Positions 32,944 through 42,312 are shown, numbered from the stretch's first letter. The stretch: 64,000 bases of DNA from Enterococcus sp. CSURQ0835 (GCF_902706605.1 NZ_CACSLH010000001.1:124001-188000); one strand, 5' to 3'. The notes: generated by a model from the sequence alone, not told the origin. Program-made: numbers and translations.

Positions 32944-33639
32944 TCAACGTTTTAAATTTTTTTGTAAGCGAGCATATTCAGCTTCCCCGATAAAAAGTTT
33001 TCGCTCATGACTGATAACTTCCTGATGTTCTCGTAATTTTTTCAACGCACGTCCAACCGTTCGGACACTTAATCCTAACTTATTAGCAATCTTCTCACGA
33101 GTCTCGTGAATCTCTATAAATGAAGCAGCTGGTTGTTCTTCATAATAAGCCACTAAATAATGACGCACACGATCCACCCCTTCAAAGCGATAAAATAAAC
33201 CATCATTACCTGAACGCCGATAGAGATCATCAGCTAATAAATTAGCACTCAAACGCAACAACTCCAAATCATTCATGATCCAATCATAGACAACTGCAGC
33301 CGGCACCCGCACCGCATCGACTTTAGTCAAACAAGTGACCGTCGCGATGATCGTCTCTTTTTGCGCTAAAATCTCTAATAAGCCGATACTCCCATTCGCT
33401 TTATCCAATTGAAAATAATCATACTCATTGCCGTCTTCATAATCACGTGTCCCAACTGCCACCCCACTCAGTAAAAAATAAATATCGGTTGGAAAGTCGC
33501 CCCGAGTGACGATCACATCATTTGGTTCGTAATGGCTGACTAAAAAGCGATCCCCAATTTTATCTTTGACTTTGAGGTAATTGAAAAGTCGTTCCTGACC
33601 ATACTGTTGCCACTTTGCTCTGAGTTCGTCTGCTTTCAC
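32944..33639 (-). CDS. Crp/Fnr-family transcriptional regulator
   Basis: 231 aa. Cyclic-nucleotide-binding-like jelly roll at residues 25-130 (GDRFLVSHYEPNDVIVTRGD, DIYFLLSGVAVG), then a C-terminal HTH (EIHETREKIANKLGLSVRTV, GRALKKLREH). The start is GTG 33639 behind GGAGGTATCGTTG; upstream in-frame ATGs have no ribosome site. No Fnr-type cysteine cluster at the N-terminus. Divergent from the UDG-like gene. Effector unknown. Confidence 0.85.
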   Translation of the reverse strand: MKADELRAKWQQYGQERLFNYLKVKDKIGDRFLVSHYEPNDVIVTRGDFPTDIYFLLSGVAVGTRDYEDGNEYDYFQLDKANGSIGLLEILAQKETIIATVTCLTKVDAVRVPAAVVYDWIMNDLELLRLSANLLADDLYRRSGNDGLFYRFEGVDRVRHYLVAYYEEQPAASFIEIHETREKIANKLGLSVRTVGRALKKLREHQEVISHERKLFIGEAEYARLQKNLKR

Positions 33640-33787
33640 CAACGATACCTCCTCTAGTTGGATGTAGCTTGATTTTAGCATCAAATGTTCTGGCCGAACA
33701 GCTAGAAAATAATTTCCATTAAGGATAAGGATTAGTGATTGCACTTAGCACGGATTTTCCTTACTATAGAAATTACGAGGTGATCTT

Positions 33788-34420
33788 GTGGAATATCCTG
33801 AAAAATTAGTCAAAGCTGTCGCGGCACGTTCCACTGGTTTTCAATTAGAAGGTTTCGTCGCAGGTGCCGGCCCGTTAAATCCTAAATTAATGTTAGTTGG
33901 TGAAGCGCCAGGAAAAAACGAATTAGTCGATCAAATCCCTTTTAGCGGAGCTGCAGGCAAAGAGTTGTTGGCAGTCATGGCAACGATCAGGCTGACGCGG
34001 GAAAATACCTATATTACAAGTGCCGTACGCAGTCGACCTTTTAAGATCGTGAACCGTTTGAATAAAAAAAGCCAGACAGAAGAAACAGTCTACCCTAACC
34101 GCACTCCGACCAAAAAAGAAGTGTTAGCTCACGCACCGATCTTAGATTACGAATTACAAACAGTTCAACCAAAGCTGATCGCCACGCTTGGTAATATCGG
34201 CTTACAACGTTTACTAGGCAATCACTATACGATCACGAAAAATCACGGACAGCTTTATACTGGACCAATCTTAGAACTAAATGCTGCTGGTGATGGCTAC
34301 GTTTTTTCAAAAAAAGAATACCGCGTCTATCCGTTGTATCATCCCGCGGCGATTTTTTATAACCGTAAATTAGCAGACACGATTCAACGTGACTGGCAAA
34401 ACTTAGGCACACTATTATAG
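33788..34420 (+). CDS. Uracil-DNA glycosylase superfamily protein lacking cysteines
   Basis: 210 aa. MLVGEAPGKNELVDQIPFSG is the family 4/5 motif 1, and YPLYHPAAIFYN is motif 2. The four cysteines that hold the Fe-S cluster in family 4 enzymes are absent; I see no Cys at all. The start is GTG behind ACGAGGTGATCTT. It may remove uracil by a cluster-free variant or do something else. 15 bp upstream of the methyltransferase gene, same operon. Confidence 0.8.
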   Translation: MEYPEKLVKAVAARSTGFQLEGFVAGAGPLNPKLMLVGEAPGKNELVDQIPFSGAAGKELLAVMATIRLTRENTYITSAVRSRPFKIVNRLNKKSQTEETVYPNRTPTKKEVLAHAPILDYELQTVQPKLIATLGNIGLQRLLGNHYTITKNHGQLYTGPILELNAAGDGYVFSKKEYRVYPLYHPAAIFYNRKLADTIQRDWQNLGTLL

Positions 34421-34435
34421 AAATGAGGAACGATT

Positions 34436-35122
34436 ATGTTAAATGAAATGATGCACCGGCCGATCGTCAATGAAGACGTCTTGCACTTCATGCGCACCCA
34501 GCAAGCATTACCGGGTAAACTTGGTGAATTAGAAGCCCAAGCGCAGCGCGATGGTGTGCCGGTGATCCCCCATGAAACGGTCAGTTTTTTACGCTTTTTA
34601 CTCGGGCAGCTACAACCTAAAGCGATCTTGGAACTCGGAACTGCGATTGGTTTTTCCGCTAGTTTGATGGCGACGATCGCAGGTGTTAACAGTCATGTGA
34701 CGACGATCGACCGCTTTCCGGTTATGATCGAACAAGCAAAAAAAAACTTTGCTAAACTAGAACTAGAGTCACAGATCACGTTATTAGAAGGCGACGCGGC
34801 AGACGTTTTACCGACATTAAGGGGGCCTTACGATTTTATTTTTATGGATAGTGCCAAAGCCAAGTACATCACCTTTTTACCAGAGTGCTTGCGCTTATTA
34901 AAAAAAGGCGGCGTCTTAGCAGTAGACGATATCTTTCAAGCAGGGACCGTCTTTCAACCGATCGAAGCTATTCCGCGTAAAAATCGTTCGATCCATCGCC
35001 ACTTAAATGAATTTCTCCAGGTGATCACGACGCATCCTGATCTGACTACTAGTTTAGTCCCTTTAGGTGATGGACTCGCATTGATCACAAAAAACGCCGA
35101 AACAATCGTTATAAATAATTAG
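34436..35122 (+). CDS. SAM-dependent O-methyltransferase (YrrM-like)
   Basis: 228 aa with the SAM site AILELGTAIGFSASLMA, acidic residue after beta-2 (VTTIDRFPVM), and YDFIFMDSAKAKY ... GVLAVDDIFQAG, typical of caffeoyl-CoA/catechol-type O-methyltransferases (family 3). The YrrM/TrmR branch methylates tRNA U34; this is possible but not shown. ATG behind AATGAGGAACGATT. Confidence 0.86.
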   Translation: MLNEMMHRPIVNEDVLHFMRTQQALPGKLGELEAQAQRDGVPVIPHETVSFLRFLLGQLQPKAILELGTAIGFSASLMATIAGVNSHVTTIDRFPVMIEQAKKNFAKLELESQITLLEGDAADVLPTLRGPYDFIFMDSAKAKYITFLPECLRLLKKGGVLAVDDIFQAGTVFQPIEAIPRKNRSIHRHLNEFLQVITTHPDLTTSLVPLGDGLALITKNAETIVINN

Positions 35123-35204
35123 TCTTTTAAGAATCCTCACGCCCCCTTGAACTTTCACTCAATCAGCGTAAACTGAAAGTGAAATGAAAAGGAGGTTTTT
35201 TTTC

Positions 35205-36038
35205 ATGTCAAAGCTAACTAAGTGGACAGGCGCCCTTTTGCTTGTGGCTCTTTTCGCATGTGGGACTTTTTGGCTCAGTACGAAACACAACGCCAATGCC
35301 TCGCCACAAAAAAAAGTAAATTTCACGATCCCCGAACCACTCTTTCTTGTACCTGGGACAGGCGGAGAGGTCGATCGATTTGATGATTTGATCACAACCT
35401 TAAAAAAAACTAGCGCCGGGATCGATGTCTTAAAGCTCACCGTCAAAACAGATGACTCGATCAAAGTGAGCGGGAAACTAACAAAACAAACGACACATCC
35501 GATCATCGTAGTCGCTTTTGAAGATGCTTCTGATCCAGCCTTACCGCAACAATCCCGCTGGTTCCAAGAAGCACTGACTTATGTCCATGAGCGTTACGGT
35601 TTTGAAACGTACAACTATCTCGGTCATTCGAATGGTGGCTTGATCGCGACCGGTTATTTACAAAATAATCGTTTGCCTGAAGATCCCAAGCTAGATCATT
35701 TAGTCACACTGGGCACACCGTATAACGATGTTGGCTGGGAATATAATGAAAATAATAATTCCTTTGTCCAACCAAAAGACATCAGTCCCTTATTTGAACG
35801 CTATTTGCAAAAAGCCAAAGAATTACCTAAAGATATCAAAGTCTTCAATGTGATCGGAAACGTCGACGAAAAAAATTCTGATGAGGTCGTTCCGATGACG
35901 AGTGTCTTGGCTGGTCGAACACTCTATGGCGAAAGCGATCTTTATCAAGAACTTGTCTTTGATGACGATGCCGAACACAGTGCCTTAGTTGAAAACGACG
36001 AAACGATCAAACTCATTCAAGACTTTTTGTTTGAATAA
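35205..36038 (+). CDS. Exported alpha/beta hydrolase (DUF915)
   Basis: 277 aa. N-terminal signal segment (TGALLLVALFACGTFWLSTK, residues 7-26) and an alpha/beta-hydrolase fold with oxyanion motif FLVPGTGGE, nucleophile YLGHSNGGLIATGY and a C-terminal DDAEHSALVEN carrying the likely His. ATG 35205 behind AAAAGGAGGT. Substrate unknown; lipase or esterase is likely for the family. Confidence 0.85.
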   Translation: MSKLTKWTGALLLVALFACGTFWLSTKHNANASPQKKVNFTIPEPLFLVPGTGGEVDRFDDLITTLKKTSAGIDVLKLTVKTDDSIKVSGKLTKQTTHPIIVVAFEDASDPALPQQSRWFQEALTYVHERYGFETYNYLGHSNGGLIATGYLQNNRLPEDPKLDHLVTLGTPYNDVGWEYNENNNSFVQPKDISPLFERYLQKAKELPKDIKVFNVIGNVDEKNSDEVVPMTSVLAGRTLYGESDLYQELVFDDDAEHSALVENDETIKLIQDFLFE

Positions 36039-36059
36039 CTGCGCTGCTTGAAGTTTTGA

Positions 36060-36088
36060 TTGACATTTAAAAGTAGTTTTCCTATAAT
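36060..36088 (+). promoter_or_regulatory. Consensus promoter of tRNA-Arg
   Basis: TTGACA (36060-36065), 17-bp spacer, TATAAT (36083-36088): a perfect sigma-A promoter 22 bp before the tRNA. Confidence 0.9.
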
Positions 36089-36110
36089 ATTATTTGTTGC
36101 AAAACTACTT

Positions 36111-36184
36111 GTCATAGTAGCTCAGCTGGATAGAGCATCCGCCTTCTAAGCGGACGGTCGGGGGTTCGAATCCCTCCTGTGACG
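36111..36184 (+). tRNA. tRNA-Arg (anticodon TCT)
   Basis: 74-nt cloverleaf: acceptor GTCATAG/CTGTGAC, D arm around GCTCAGCTGGATAGAGC, anticodon stem CCGC/GCGG with loop CTTCTAA (TCT), T arm with GGTTCGAATCC. CCA not encoded. Confidence 0.93.
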
Positions 36185-36188
36185 CTTT

Positions 36189-36222
36189 AAAGCCGCTCGG
36201 GATCAGATCCCTGAGCGGTTTT
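36189..36222 (+). terminator. Terminator of tRNA-Arg
   Basis: CCGCTCGGGATC / CCCTGAGCGG stem followed by T5. Confidence 0.88.
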
Positions 36223-36303
36223 TATTTTAGCTTAGACCAAAAATATATTCGGTAGCAAGCAAGACCGTTTGACAATTTTTAGCGCTGGAACTAAGCTAGT
36301 TTC

Positions 36304-36591
36304 ATGGATATCGAAATAGATTATACGCATTTAGCAAATTTACTCAAAGTTTTAGCCGAGCCGAACCGGTTGAAGATCATCAAGCTGTTAGCTGATGCCG
36401 ATCATGAATTAACGTGTGGACAGATCAGCACTCAACTAGCCATCAGCAACTCAACCGTGTCGTATCACTTCAAAGCGATGCGGCAAGCAGGTCTCACCAA
36501 AACGCGAGTTCAAGGCAACACCAAATTTTTATCATTGAATCAGGCGACCTTCCAAAAGTATTTACCAAATTTTTTAGCATTGCTGAAGTAA
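36304..36591 (+). CDS. ArsR-family repressor
   Basis: 95-aa winged HTH (LAEPNRLKIIKLLADADHEL, ISNSTVSYHFKAMRQAGL). No obvious metal-binding ELCVCDL-type cysteine motif; one Cys (LTCGQI) is at the usual alpha-3 position. Probably regulates the GST-like gene 119 bp downstream. ATG without a strong ribosome site. Confidence 0.8.
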   Translation: MDIEIDYTHLANLLKVLAEPNRLKIIKLLADADHELTCGQISTQLAISNSTVSYHFKAMRQAGLTKTRVQGNTKFLSLNQATFQKYLPNFLALLK

Positions 36592-36710
36592 ACGTGAATA
36601 GCTCAAATGAGTGGAACAGTTTCTTTTCCGCTCACTTGGCTCCATTGACTGGCAAAGCAAATTTTTTTGCACTGCTATTTCGATAACTATCAAAATTGGA
36701 GGGTTTAAAC

Positions 36711-37346
36711 ATGAAATTTTTTTATTCAGCTGGAGCTAGCTCACTAGCCGTTCACCTTTTATTAAATGAATTAGCACTTGATTATGAAGCCGAAAAAGTA
36801 AATTTGAGTCAAAAAACTTGGGCTGGCGGTTCTTATGATGCGATCAATGGGAAATCTTATGTGCCTGCACTGCAGACTGATGACCACCAAACTTTGACAG
36901 AAGTCGCCGTGATTTTAGAGTATCTCGCCCGCTTTGCAAAAAACGATACGGTCTTAGCCCCTGCTGGAACGAAACGTTACTGGCAACAGCGGATGTGGTT
37001 GAACTATATCGCCACTGAGCTGCACAAAAATTTTATTTCTCCATTTCGTCATGGCAACTGGCTACCTAATACGGCGGAATCGCGGACACTGATTGAAAAA
37101 CGAGTGACCCCTCGGCTAGCTTACATCGACCAACACGTTGGTGAATGGAAAGAAAACGCCGCCGATTTGACAGTCGTGGATTGCTATTTATTTGTCATGA
37201 CGACGTGGGTCAAACGCCTAGCATTAAATTTAGCTGACTTTCCCCACTTAGAAACATTTTACCACCAAATGCTCACCCGTAAAGTCGTCAGCCAAACGAT
37301 GCAAGCAGAAGGCAAACCCCATGCTTTAGTGGAAAATAATCATTGA
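36711..37346 (+). CDS. Glutathione S-transferase-like protein
   Basis: 211 aa with N-terminal thioredoxin-like part (MKFFYSAGASSLAVHLLLNE) and helical C-terminal domain, GstA-like. Bacterial beta-class GSTs are typical of proteobacteria, but enterococci make glutathione through GshF. ATG 36711 behind GGAGGGTTTAAAC. Substrate unknown; the ArsR regulator upstream suggests inducible detoxification. Confidence 0.8.
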   Translation: MKFFYSAGASSLAVHLLLNELALDYEAEKVNLSQKTWAGGSYDAINGKSYVPALQTDDHQTLTEVAVILEYLARFAKNDTVLAPAGTKRYWQQRMWLNYIATELHKNFISPFRHGNWLPNTAESRTLIEKRVTPRLAYIDQHVGEWKENAADLTVVDCYLFVMTTWVKRLALNLADFPHLETFYHQMLTRKVVSQTMQAEGKPHALVENNH

Positions 37347-37360
37347 TGTTGATGGCAAAA

Positions 37361-37395
37361 AAAGAATCGAGACCTCCAACTGGTCCCGATTCTTT
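37361..37395 (+). terminator. Terminator of the GST-like gene
   Basis: GAATCGaGACC/GGTCcCGATTC stem followed by T5. Confidence 0.87.
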
Positions 37396-37583
37396 TTCAT
37401 TTGCTGACCCTGAAATCAGAACGTCTATTCAAAAGTTGAAAACAGAAATTATCGCTTCATACAACTCGCACATCTATCCATTAAGCGGGTTAGCAAAAAT
37501 ATATGTATTTCAATATTTATACTTACTAAAAAATATGAGAAGTAGTAGAAGCTAGTAGAAAAAACATTAAAGAGTTTTAGACA

Positions 37584-37862
37584 TCAAGAGGTAAAAGCAT
37601 TAGTTGTAGCCCCTAATTTCAAAAAAGGATTAAAATAGTTATCATTCTTTCGACAAAAAAGGACATGCTCTAAAAAATGGGCAAGCCCATAAGGTAACAA
37701 ACCATAACTTAAATCCACAGGACAGTCTAAAGATCCCGAACGAACTGTGATCATCCCCACAGTTCTATCATAATTTATTTCTGGAATTAATCTAACTACT
37801 AGATTATTCGGTAACCTTTCTGTACAAACAATTTTATTGATGTTTGGATAGATTACTTTCAT
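37584..37862 (-). pseudogene. Truncated M16 (insulinase-like) peptidase fragment
   Basis: 92 aa matching only the start of an M16 metallopeptidase: GLAHFLEHVLF holds the HxxEH zinc motif at residues 62-66 and GATTNAFTS is the next conserved block, after which a stop appears. Intact members are 400 aa or more. ATG behind TTAGGTGAG, so the fragment may still be translated. M16 proteins next to ABC transporters often process ribosomal peptides; here only a remnant is left. Confidence 0.72.
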
Positions 37863-37955
37863 CTCACCTAAGTTTCTTTTTAAAATAAATTACCTTTCTA
37901 GCCATTCAAATATTTAGAGAATGCTTATCAAGCTAGAGCCTTATATGTTTTATCG

Positions 37956-38618
37956 CTATTTTATTAACCCATTCAAATATCTATTTAAAAATTTTATAGA
38001 TAAAATTACAGATATAAAAAGTAACACTAAACTTATTATAAAAGCAATGCTAAGTACAACCCATATATGTTTTAAGCTATTTAAAAATAAAATAAGTCTA
38101 TTAAAAAATAATATTCCACCTGCAGAAAATACTAATAAAAAAGCAGATATTATATATTTGTTCACATCTATAGTCCACCTATATGTGCAGGGAATATATA
38201 GAGAAAATATGGTTAGAAGTATTGGAATGCAAATAATATAAAGATATATATTCGCATTTAGAAGCCACGATGAAAATATTAAGGACAAAATCATAAATAC
38301 AATCGTACAAAAACATAACGAAATTATACAACTCAGATATCTAGATAATACTAATTCTATTTTAGTATAGATTGAAGACAAAAGAAAAAATGTCTTTGGA
38401 TATTTGGATTCCTCTATACCAATATAAAAATATAAAATCAATATGGTATATAACACACTGCTAAGGTAGGCAACCATTGAGGAATAATTTCCAAACTGCT
38501 CTGATAAACTAAACCCCATTAATAATGGTACAGCTATTGATAATCCAATACCTGCAATTAAATTTTTCCCCAATAAAAGTTTATCCTTTTTTATAAGAGC
38601 TAATATTCTAGAAAACAT
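37956..38618 (-). CDS. ABC-2-like membrane permease
   Basis: 220 aa with about six membrane helices, Ile/Leu-rich, no recognised soluble domain. Follows the ATPase gene by 2 bp. Low-GC composition distinct from flanking housekeeping genes. Probably exports or gives immunity to a peptide in the decayed quorum-sensing/bacteriocin locus; inference. Confidence 0.72.
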   Translation of the reverse strand: MFSRILALIKKDKLLLGKNLIAGIGLSIAVPLLMGFSLSEQFGNYSSMVAYLSSVLYTILILYFYIGIEESKYPKTFFLLSSIYTKIELVLSRYLSCIISLCFCTIVFMILSLIFSSWLLNANIYLYIICIPILLTIFSLYIPCTYRWTIDVNKYIISAFLLVFSAGGILFFNRLILFLNSLKHIWVVLSIAFIISLVLLFISVILSIKFLNRYLNGLIK

Positions 38619-38620
38619 AC

Positions 38621-39373
38621 CTAAACACTCCCATTATACAAGTACTTCAATTTATTTTGGAATTCTTGTTCCAAAATACCTTTTTCAAGTTTGTTATTTT
38701 TATCACCCAATCCGAATAACTCTTCCTTAGATGAGTTAAAGACTATCTTTCTATTATGAATAATTAAGAAATGATCAACAAAATTTGATATATCAGTTGC
38801 AATATGAGTCGAAAATAACAAGGTCTTATTGGTTCCTTCAATATATTCTTTTATGACTTTTATCAATTCTTCTCTAAAAAATAGATCTAATCCATTTGTT
38901 GGCTCATCCATAATTAATAAATCTGCATCATGTGACAAACTAATAGCTAGAGAAAATTTCATTTTCATTCCTTTCGACAATGAGGATATCTCACGATTTC
39001 CATCCAGTTCAAAATCTTGTAAATATCTGTTAAAAAGAGCTTGATTCCACTTTGTATATCCAGAAGAAATAATAGTGGCCATATTATTAAGCGACATATT
39101 TTCATAAAAGTAACCATCATCAAAAACAAATGCTATTTTATTTTTAATCCATTTTTCTTTATTTTTTATATCCTCATTAAATATCGTTACTGTTCCTTTG
39201 TAAAATGGAATAATATTAAGTAAAGCCTTTAGAATTACACTTTTCCCAGAGCCATTGTTCCCTATAAAAGCAATAATAGTCCCATAAGGTAGATTAAATG
39301 AGATATCTTTTAAAGAAAAATCCCCTATGTCTATACCTAAATTTTCTACCTTGATAATATTCTCCTTCGTCAT
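38621..39373 (-). CDS. ABC transporter ATPase
   Basis: 250 aa with Walker A GNNGSGKSVILKAL, signature SLSKGMKMKFSLA, Walker B LLIMDEPTNGLD and His switch LLFSTHIATD. Type of ATPase found with ABC-2 exporters such as bacteriocin immunity pumps. ATG behind GAGGTGTCGATGT. Partner is the permease directly downstream. Confidence 0.86.
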   Translation of the reverse strand: MTKENIIKVENLGIDIGDFSLKDISFNLPYGTIIAFIGNNGSGKSVILKALLNIIPFYKGTVTIFNEDIKNKEKWIKNKIAFVFDDGYFYENMSLNNMATIISSGYTKWNQALFNRYLQDFELDGNREISSLSKGMKMKFSLAISLSHDADLLIMDEPTNGLDLFFREELIKVIKEYIEGTNKTLLFSTHIATDISNFVDHFLIIHNRKIVFNSSKEELFGLGDKNNKLEKGILEQEFQNKLKYLYNGSV

Positions 39374-39437
39374 ACATCGACACCTCGTCCAAATTCCTGC
39401 TTATAAGCTATTCAATTATAATCATTAGTTTTTCACA

Positions 39438-39607
39438 TTAGATATCTATCCCCCGTTCATAATCACTTAATAAATAATCTTCCAAGGCATTTTCTTTCAC
39501 CCACTCACAAACTTCTTTTCCTTCTGCTAAAAATTGAGTATCTTTTAAAATGGCTCTAGTACGGCATCTACTGTAAAAACCTAGATCTTTACCGTTTTTA
39601 TAATAGT
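39438..39607 (-). pseudogene. Remnant reading frame after the AgrB-like gene
   Basis: About 53 codons ending EGKEVCEWVKENALEDYLL then a short acidic tail, protein-like in composition but without its own start; it runs on out of frame from the AgrB-like gene. I do not recognise it. It could be the tail of a fused or replaced gene after a deletion. Confidence 0.4.
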
Positions 39608-40021
39608 TTAGACTAGGACTAGGCCAAAATATATTCTGCATTTTCGTAAAATAAGAATTCTCACAAAAATTAGGAACCCACAAAAGATGCTCTTTCCCAA
39701 TACATTGATTGTCATTTGAATCCTTCCAATAAAACAAGGTACAACCGCAAATATCAATACACTTTGCACGGTGCAAACCCAACTTTTTTTTGCATGATAA
39801 CCCAAACAGGAGGAACGTAATACACAGTAGGGAATACACACAAATAAAGTATCTTTCAATGAAAAAAAAATGATTGAGGTAAGTAAAATGGAACTAGCCT
39901 TAGACAAATTAACTAATAAAATAGCAAGTCCGTACTCAATTTTAGCTTTTTGATATGGATCATACTCTTGTTCTTCATAGATCCTATCAGCTATTCTACG
40001 AGCCACCCATTCTTCCATCAT
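39608..40021 (-). pseudogene. Truncated AgrB/FsrB-like peptide-processing protease
   Basis: 137 aa. LGYHAKKSWVCTVQSVLIF carries the His and Cys of AgrB at the expected six-residue gap, in the same setting as FsrB (WHAKTKWLC). Membrane helices flank it. Normal AgrB/FsrB proteins are 190-240 aa; here the frame is lost after the third membrane region (a protein-like continuation is in other frames), so it is probably inactive. ATG 40021 behind GAGGTGGAG. Confidence 0.72.
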
Positions 40022-40282
40022 ATTTCTCCACCTCGGTATGAGCATATCACCTTTGCTTGTGGAATGGTTTGACTTTTCCCAGAAGATAGTTTTTACTGCC
40101 TGAGCGTTGAGTTTTTATTTTCCAAATAAAAAAAGCCTTAACAGACTTTTTTAATGAATAACTTGTTAGTACATTCAGAGTAATTAAAACACTAGTAAAT
40201 TAATAAACTATTATTAAATATTTCCACTTCGAACGTTCTATCTTCGAGTTTCGATAACATGAGTTGCTTTTATTCTGTACAA

Positions 40283-41017
40283 TTACAATATTTTCCTTAA
40301 AACTGATAAGTACCGCATAGATACAATACATTGTTCACTATTTTCAAAATAAAGTAACCGCTTCGCTGAATCAAAACTTACAATATTCTCCACATTTGCA
40401 ACAAATGAACGATGACAGCGAATAAAATGTCCATTCATTGTTTCTATTTCACTTAGTTTACCAAAAAATTCTAGCTGACTATTTTTCAAATGTACAGAGA
40501 CCTTGTGAGAATAGTTCAAGGAAGATTCAAAAAACAAAATTTCCTTAACTTGAACTTTTCTATATAACCCATTAATACGAATCTTTATACTTTCGTTTCT
40601 ACGAAATCCACTGTGAAAAAAACGATTTTGTGCCATATCAATACATTTTCTGATATCATCATACATTTTATTAACATCATCTTTTAAAATGTAGCCCATT
40701 GCTTCAATCATATATTTGAAAACTAGACATTGTGCTTCCTCATGAGTTGTTACAAAAACAATTTTGGCATCAGAATCAATGTTTTTGATTTCTTCAGCTA
40801 ATTTGATACCATCAATCTCAGATTTTAAATCCACATCTAAAAAGAACAGACTATCTTCTTGTAAAGTGTCTTGCTTTAAAAAATTGAGAATCGAAAAGGG
40901 ATTTTGGGTTGCCAACTCTATTTTTATTTCACTATCAATAAAAATCAAATATTGAGAAATAGAATTTTTTAATTGGTTCAATATATTGATTTCATCCTCA
41001 CAAATAAATATTCTCAC
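40283..41017 (-). CDS. AgrA/FsrA-like LytTR response regulator
   Basis: 244 aa. Receiver domain with acidic pocket (FICEDE), phospho-Asp in LFFLDVDL, Thr in FVTTH and Lys in YILKDD; LytTR DNA-binding domain (VKEILFFESSLNYSHKVSV, GHFIRCHRSFVANVENI). The GTG start overlaps the kinase stop (TAGTG). Family regulators bind imperfect direct repeats upstream of peptide-signal operons. Confidence 0.86.
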   Translation of the reverse strand: MRIFICEDEINILNQLKNSISQYLIFIDSEIKIELATQNPFSILNFLKQDTLQEDSLFFLDVDLKSEIDGIKLAEEIKNIDSDAKIVFVTTHEEAQCLVFKYMIEAMGYILKDDVNKMYDDIRKCIDMAQNRFFHSGFRRNESIKIRINGLYRKVQVKEILFFESSLNYSHKVSVHLKNSQLEFFGKLSEIETMNGHFIRCHRSFVANVENIVSFDSAKRLLYFENSEQCIVSMRYLSVLRKIL

Positions 41018-42312
41018 TAGATCGCGCCTCCTTGGATATGTATTATCTGAGTAAATATACCATTTTCATTTTTTGTTTCTAATGTACTATTGGGAGTTCT
41101 CGAAATCATTTGTTGAAGATTACTCAAGCCAAAGCCTCGATTTCCCCCCTTTGTAGAGACTCCTTCTTTCTTTAAATGATATACCGGTTGAGATAATATA
41201 GCAGTGGAGTTTTCCACAATCACGTTTATTACTGTTCCACCAACATTAAAAATACCAATCTTAATCCAACTATTCTCAATAACTTCAGTCGCTTCAATAG
41301 CATTATCAAGAATTATACCAAGACATCGAACAAGGGTGATTGAGTTCATCCAGAAGTGATCAATCTCTTTAGGAACCTCAATAGTAACTTCAATATTTTT
41401 TCCTTGCGCTTGAAGAACTTTACTTAAAATTAACCCTTTGACTTCACGAACATTTACATTGGATAGTTTCGAAAGCTTGAGAGTATTTTGCTCCAACCCG
41501 TACATGGCAGGTACTAGATTATCATCATAAAATTTTTTCAAGCCATTAAAATCTTCGTTGGCAAAATAATCCTGCATAGCAAGAAGTATATTTTGGTAAT
41601 CATGCTTAAAACGCCGAATTTCTTTGTTAGTTATTTCCAAGTTTTTTACGTATTCCTGAAAATACTCTTGTTCCTTTTCTTTCTGCCTTTGTTCTATATG
41701 TTTTTTTTCAGAAAAAGCAGCCAGACCAGAAGAAACAAAAAAAGCGATTCCATAAAGAGTAATGAAGAAAAGGTTTGTATGACCAAAAGAGGTTGTTGCA
41801 CCAAAAATCTTCTCATACACAACAACAGAAAGAGTACTTAAAACTGCTATAACTGATAAACCAGCGATAAGCCAAACTCGCGTATCTGTATTACTATAAA
41901 CTATAAATTGCTTAACTAGAGGCTTAATTAAAAGGATAATAATCATATATAACAAAAGTATGAACAGAAACACTTTCACTGAAGAATCACTTAAATCTAA
42001 ATATTCTACAAAATAGCCAACAAAATAGTTAGTAAGTATATACGTGAAAACTACAAAAGAAGTAACAAAAGCAGAAGTAACAACTCTTTTAGTCAGTAGT
42101 ACAGTGCATATAAACATACCTATCCAAAAAATTCCTGAGGAAAATACATTTATCCATGAATACATACAGACACATAATAATGAAAATAAAACTATCCAAC
42201 ACTGGTATTTTTTTCTTAACCATATTGATAGAAGATAGCCATTGGCGCTTGCAATCAATACGTATTCACTAAAAATAAAAAAAAGATGATGCTCATTAAT
42301 TATACGAAACAT
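41017..42312 (-). CDS. AgrC/FsrC-like sensor histidine kinase
   Basis: 431 aa. About six N-terminal membrane helices (1-200) sense an external peptide; the cytoplasmic part has the H-box RRFKHDYQNILLAM, N-box CLGIILDNAIEATEV and G-box GNRGFGLSNLQQM of the HPK10 class. ATG behind GAAAGGGGAAAGAAA. Full length although the AgrB-like partner is truncated, so it may respond to peptides from other cells. Confidence 0.86.
   Translation of the reverse strand: MFRIINEHHLFFIFSEYVLIASANGYLLSIWLRKKYQCWIVLFSLLCVCMYSWINVFSSGIFWIGMFICTVLLTKRVVTSAFVTSFVVFTYILTNYFVGYFVEYLDLSDSSVKVFLFILLLYMIIILLIKPLVKQFIVYSNTDTRVWLIAGLSVIAVLSTLSVVVYEKIFGATTSFGHTNLFFITLYGIAFFVSSGLAAFSEKKHIEQRQKEKEQEYFQEYVKNLEITNKEIRRFKHDYQNILLAMQDYFANEDFNGLKKFYDDNLVPAMYGLEQNTLKLSKLSNVNVREVKGLILSKVLQAQGKNIEVTIEVPKEIDHFWMNSITLVRCLGIILDNAIEATEVIENSWIKIGIFNVGGTVINVIVENSTAILSQPVYHLKKEGVSTKGGNRGFGLSNLQQMISRTPNSTLETKNENGIFTQIIHIQGGAI

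Noticed and set aside
37343-37555. 70-aa plus-strand reading frame after the GST-like gene
   Set aside because: It runs through the rho-independent terminator at 37361-37395 and has no ribosome site; composition is not protein-like.
39608-39839. N-terminal part of the 133-aa frame overlapping agrB
   Set aside because: It is an out-of-frame shadow of the AgrB-like gene; only the part after 39608 could be independent.
40226-40245. CGAACGTTC palindrome upstream of the agrB-like gene as LexA box
   Set aside because: The half-sites have no 4-bp spacer, so it does not fit the Gram-positive LexA consensus.
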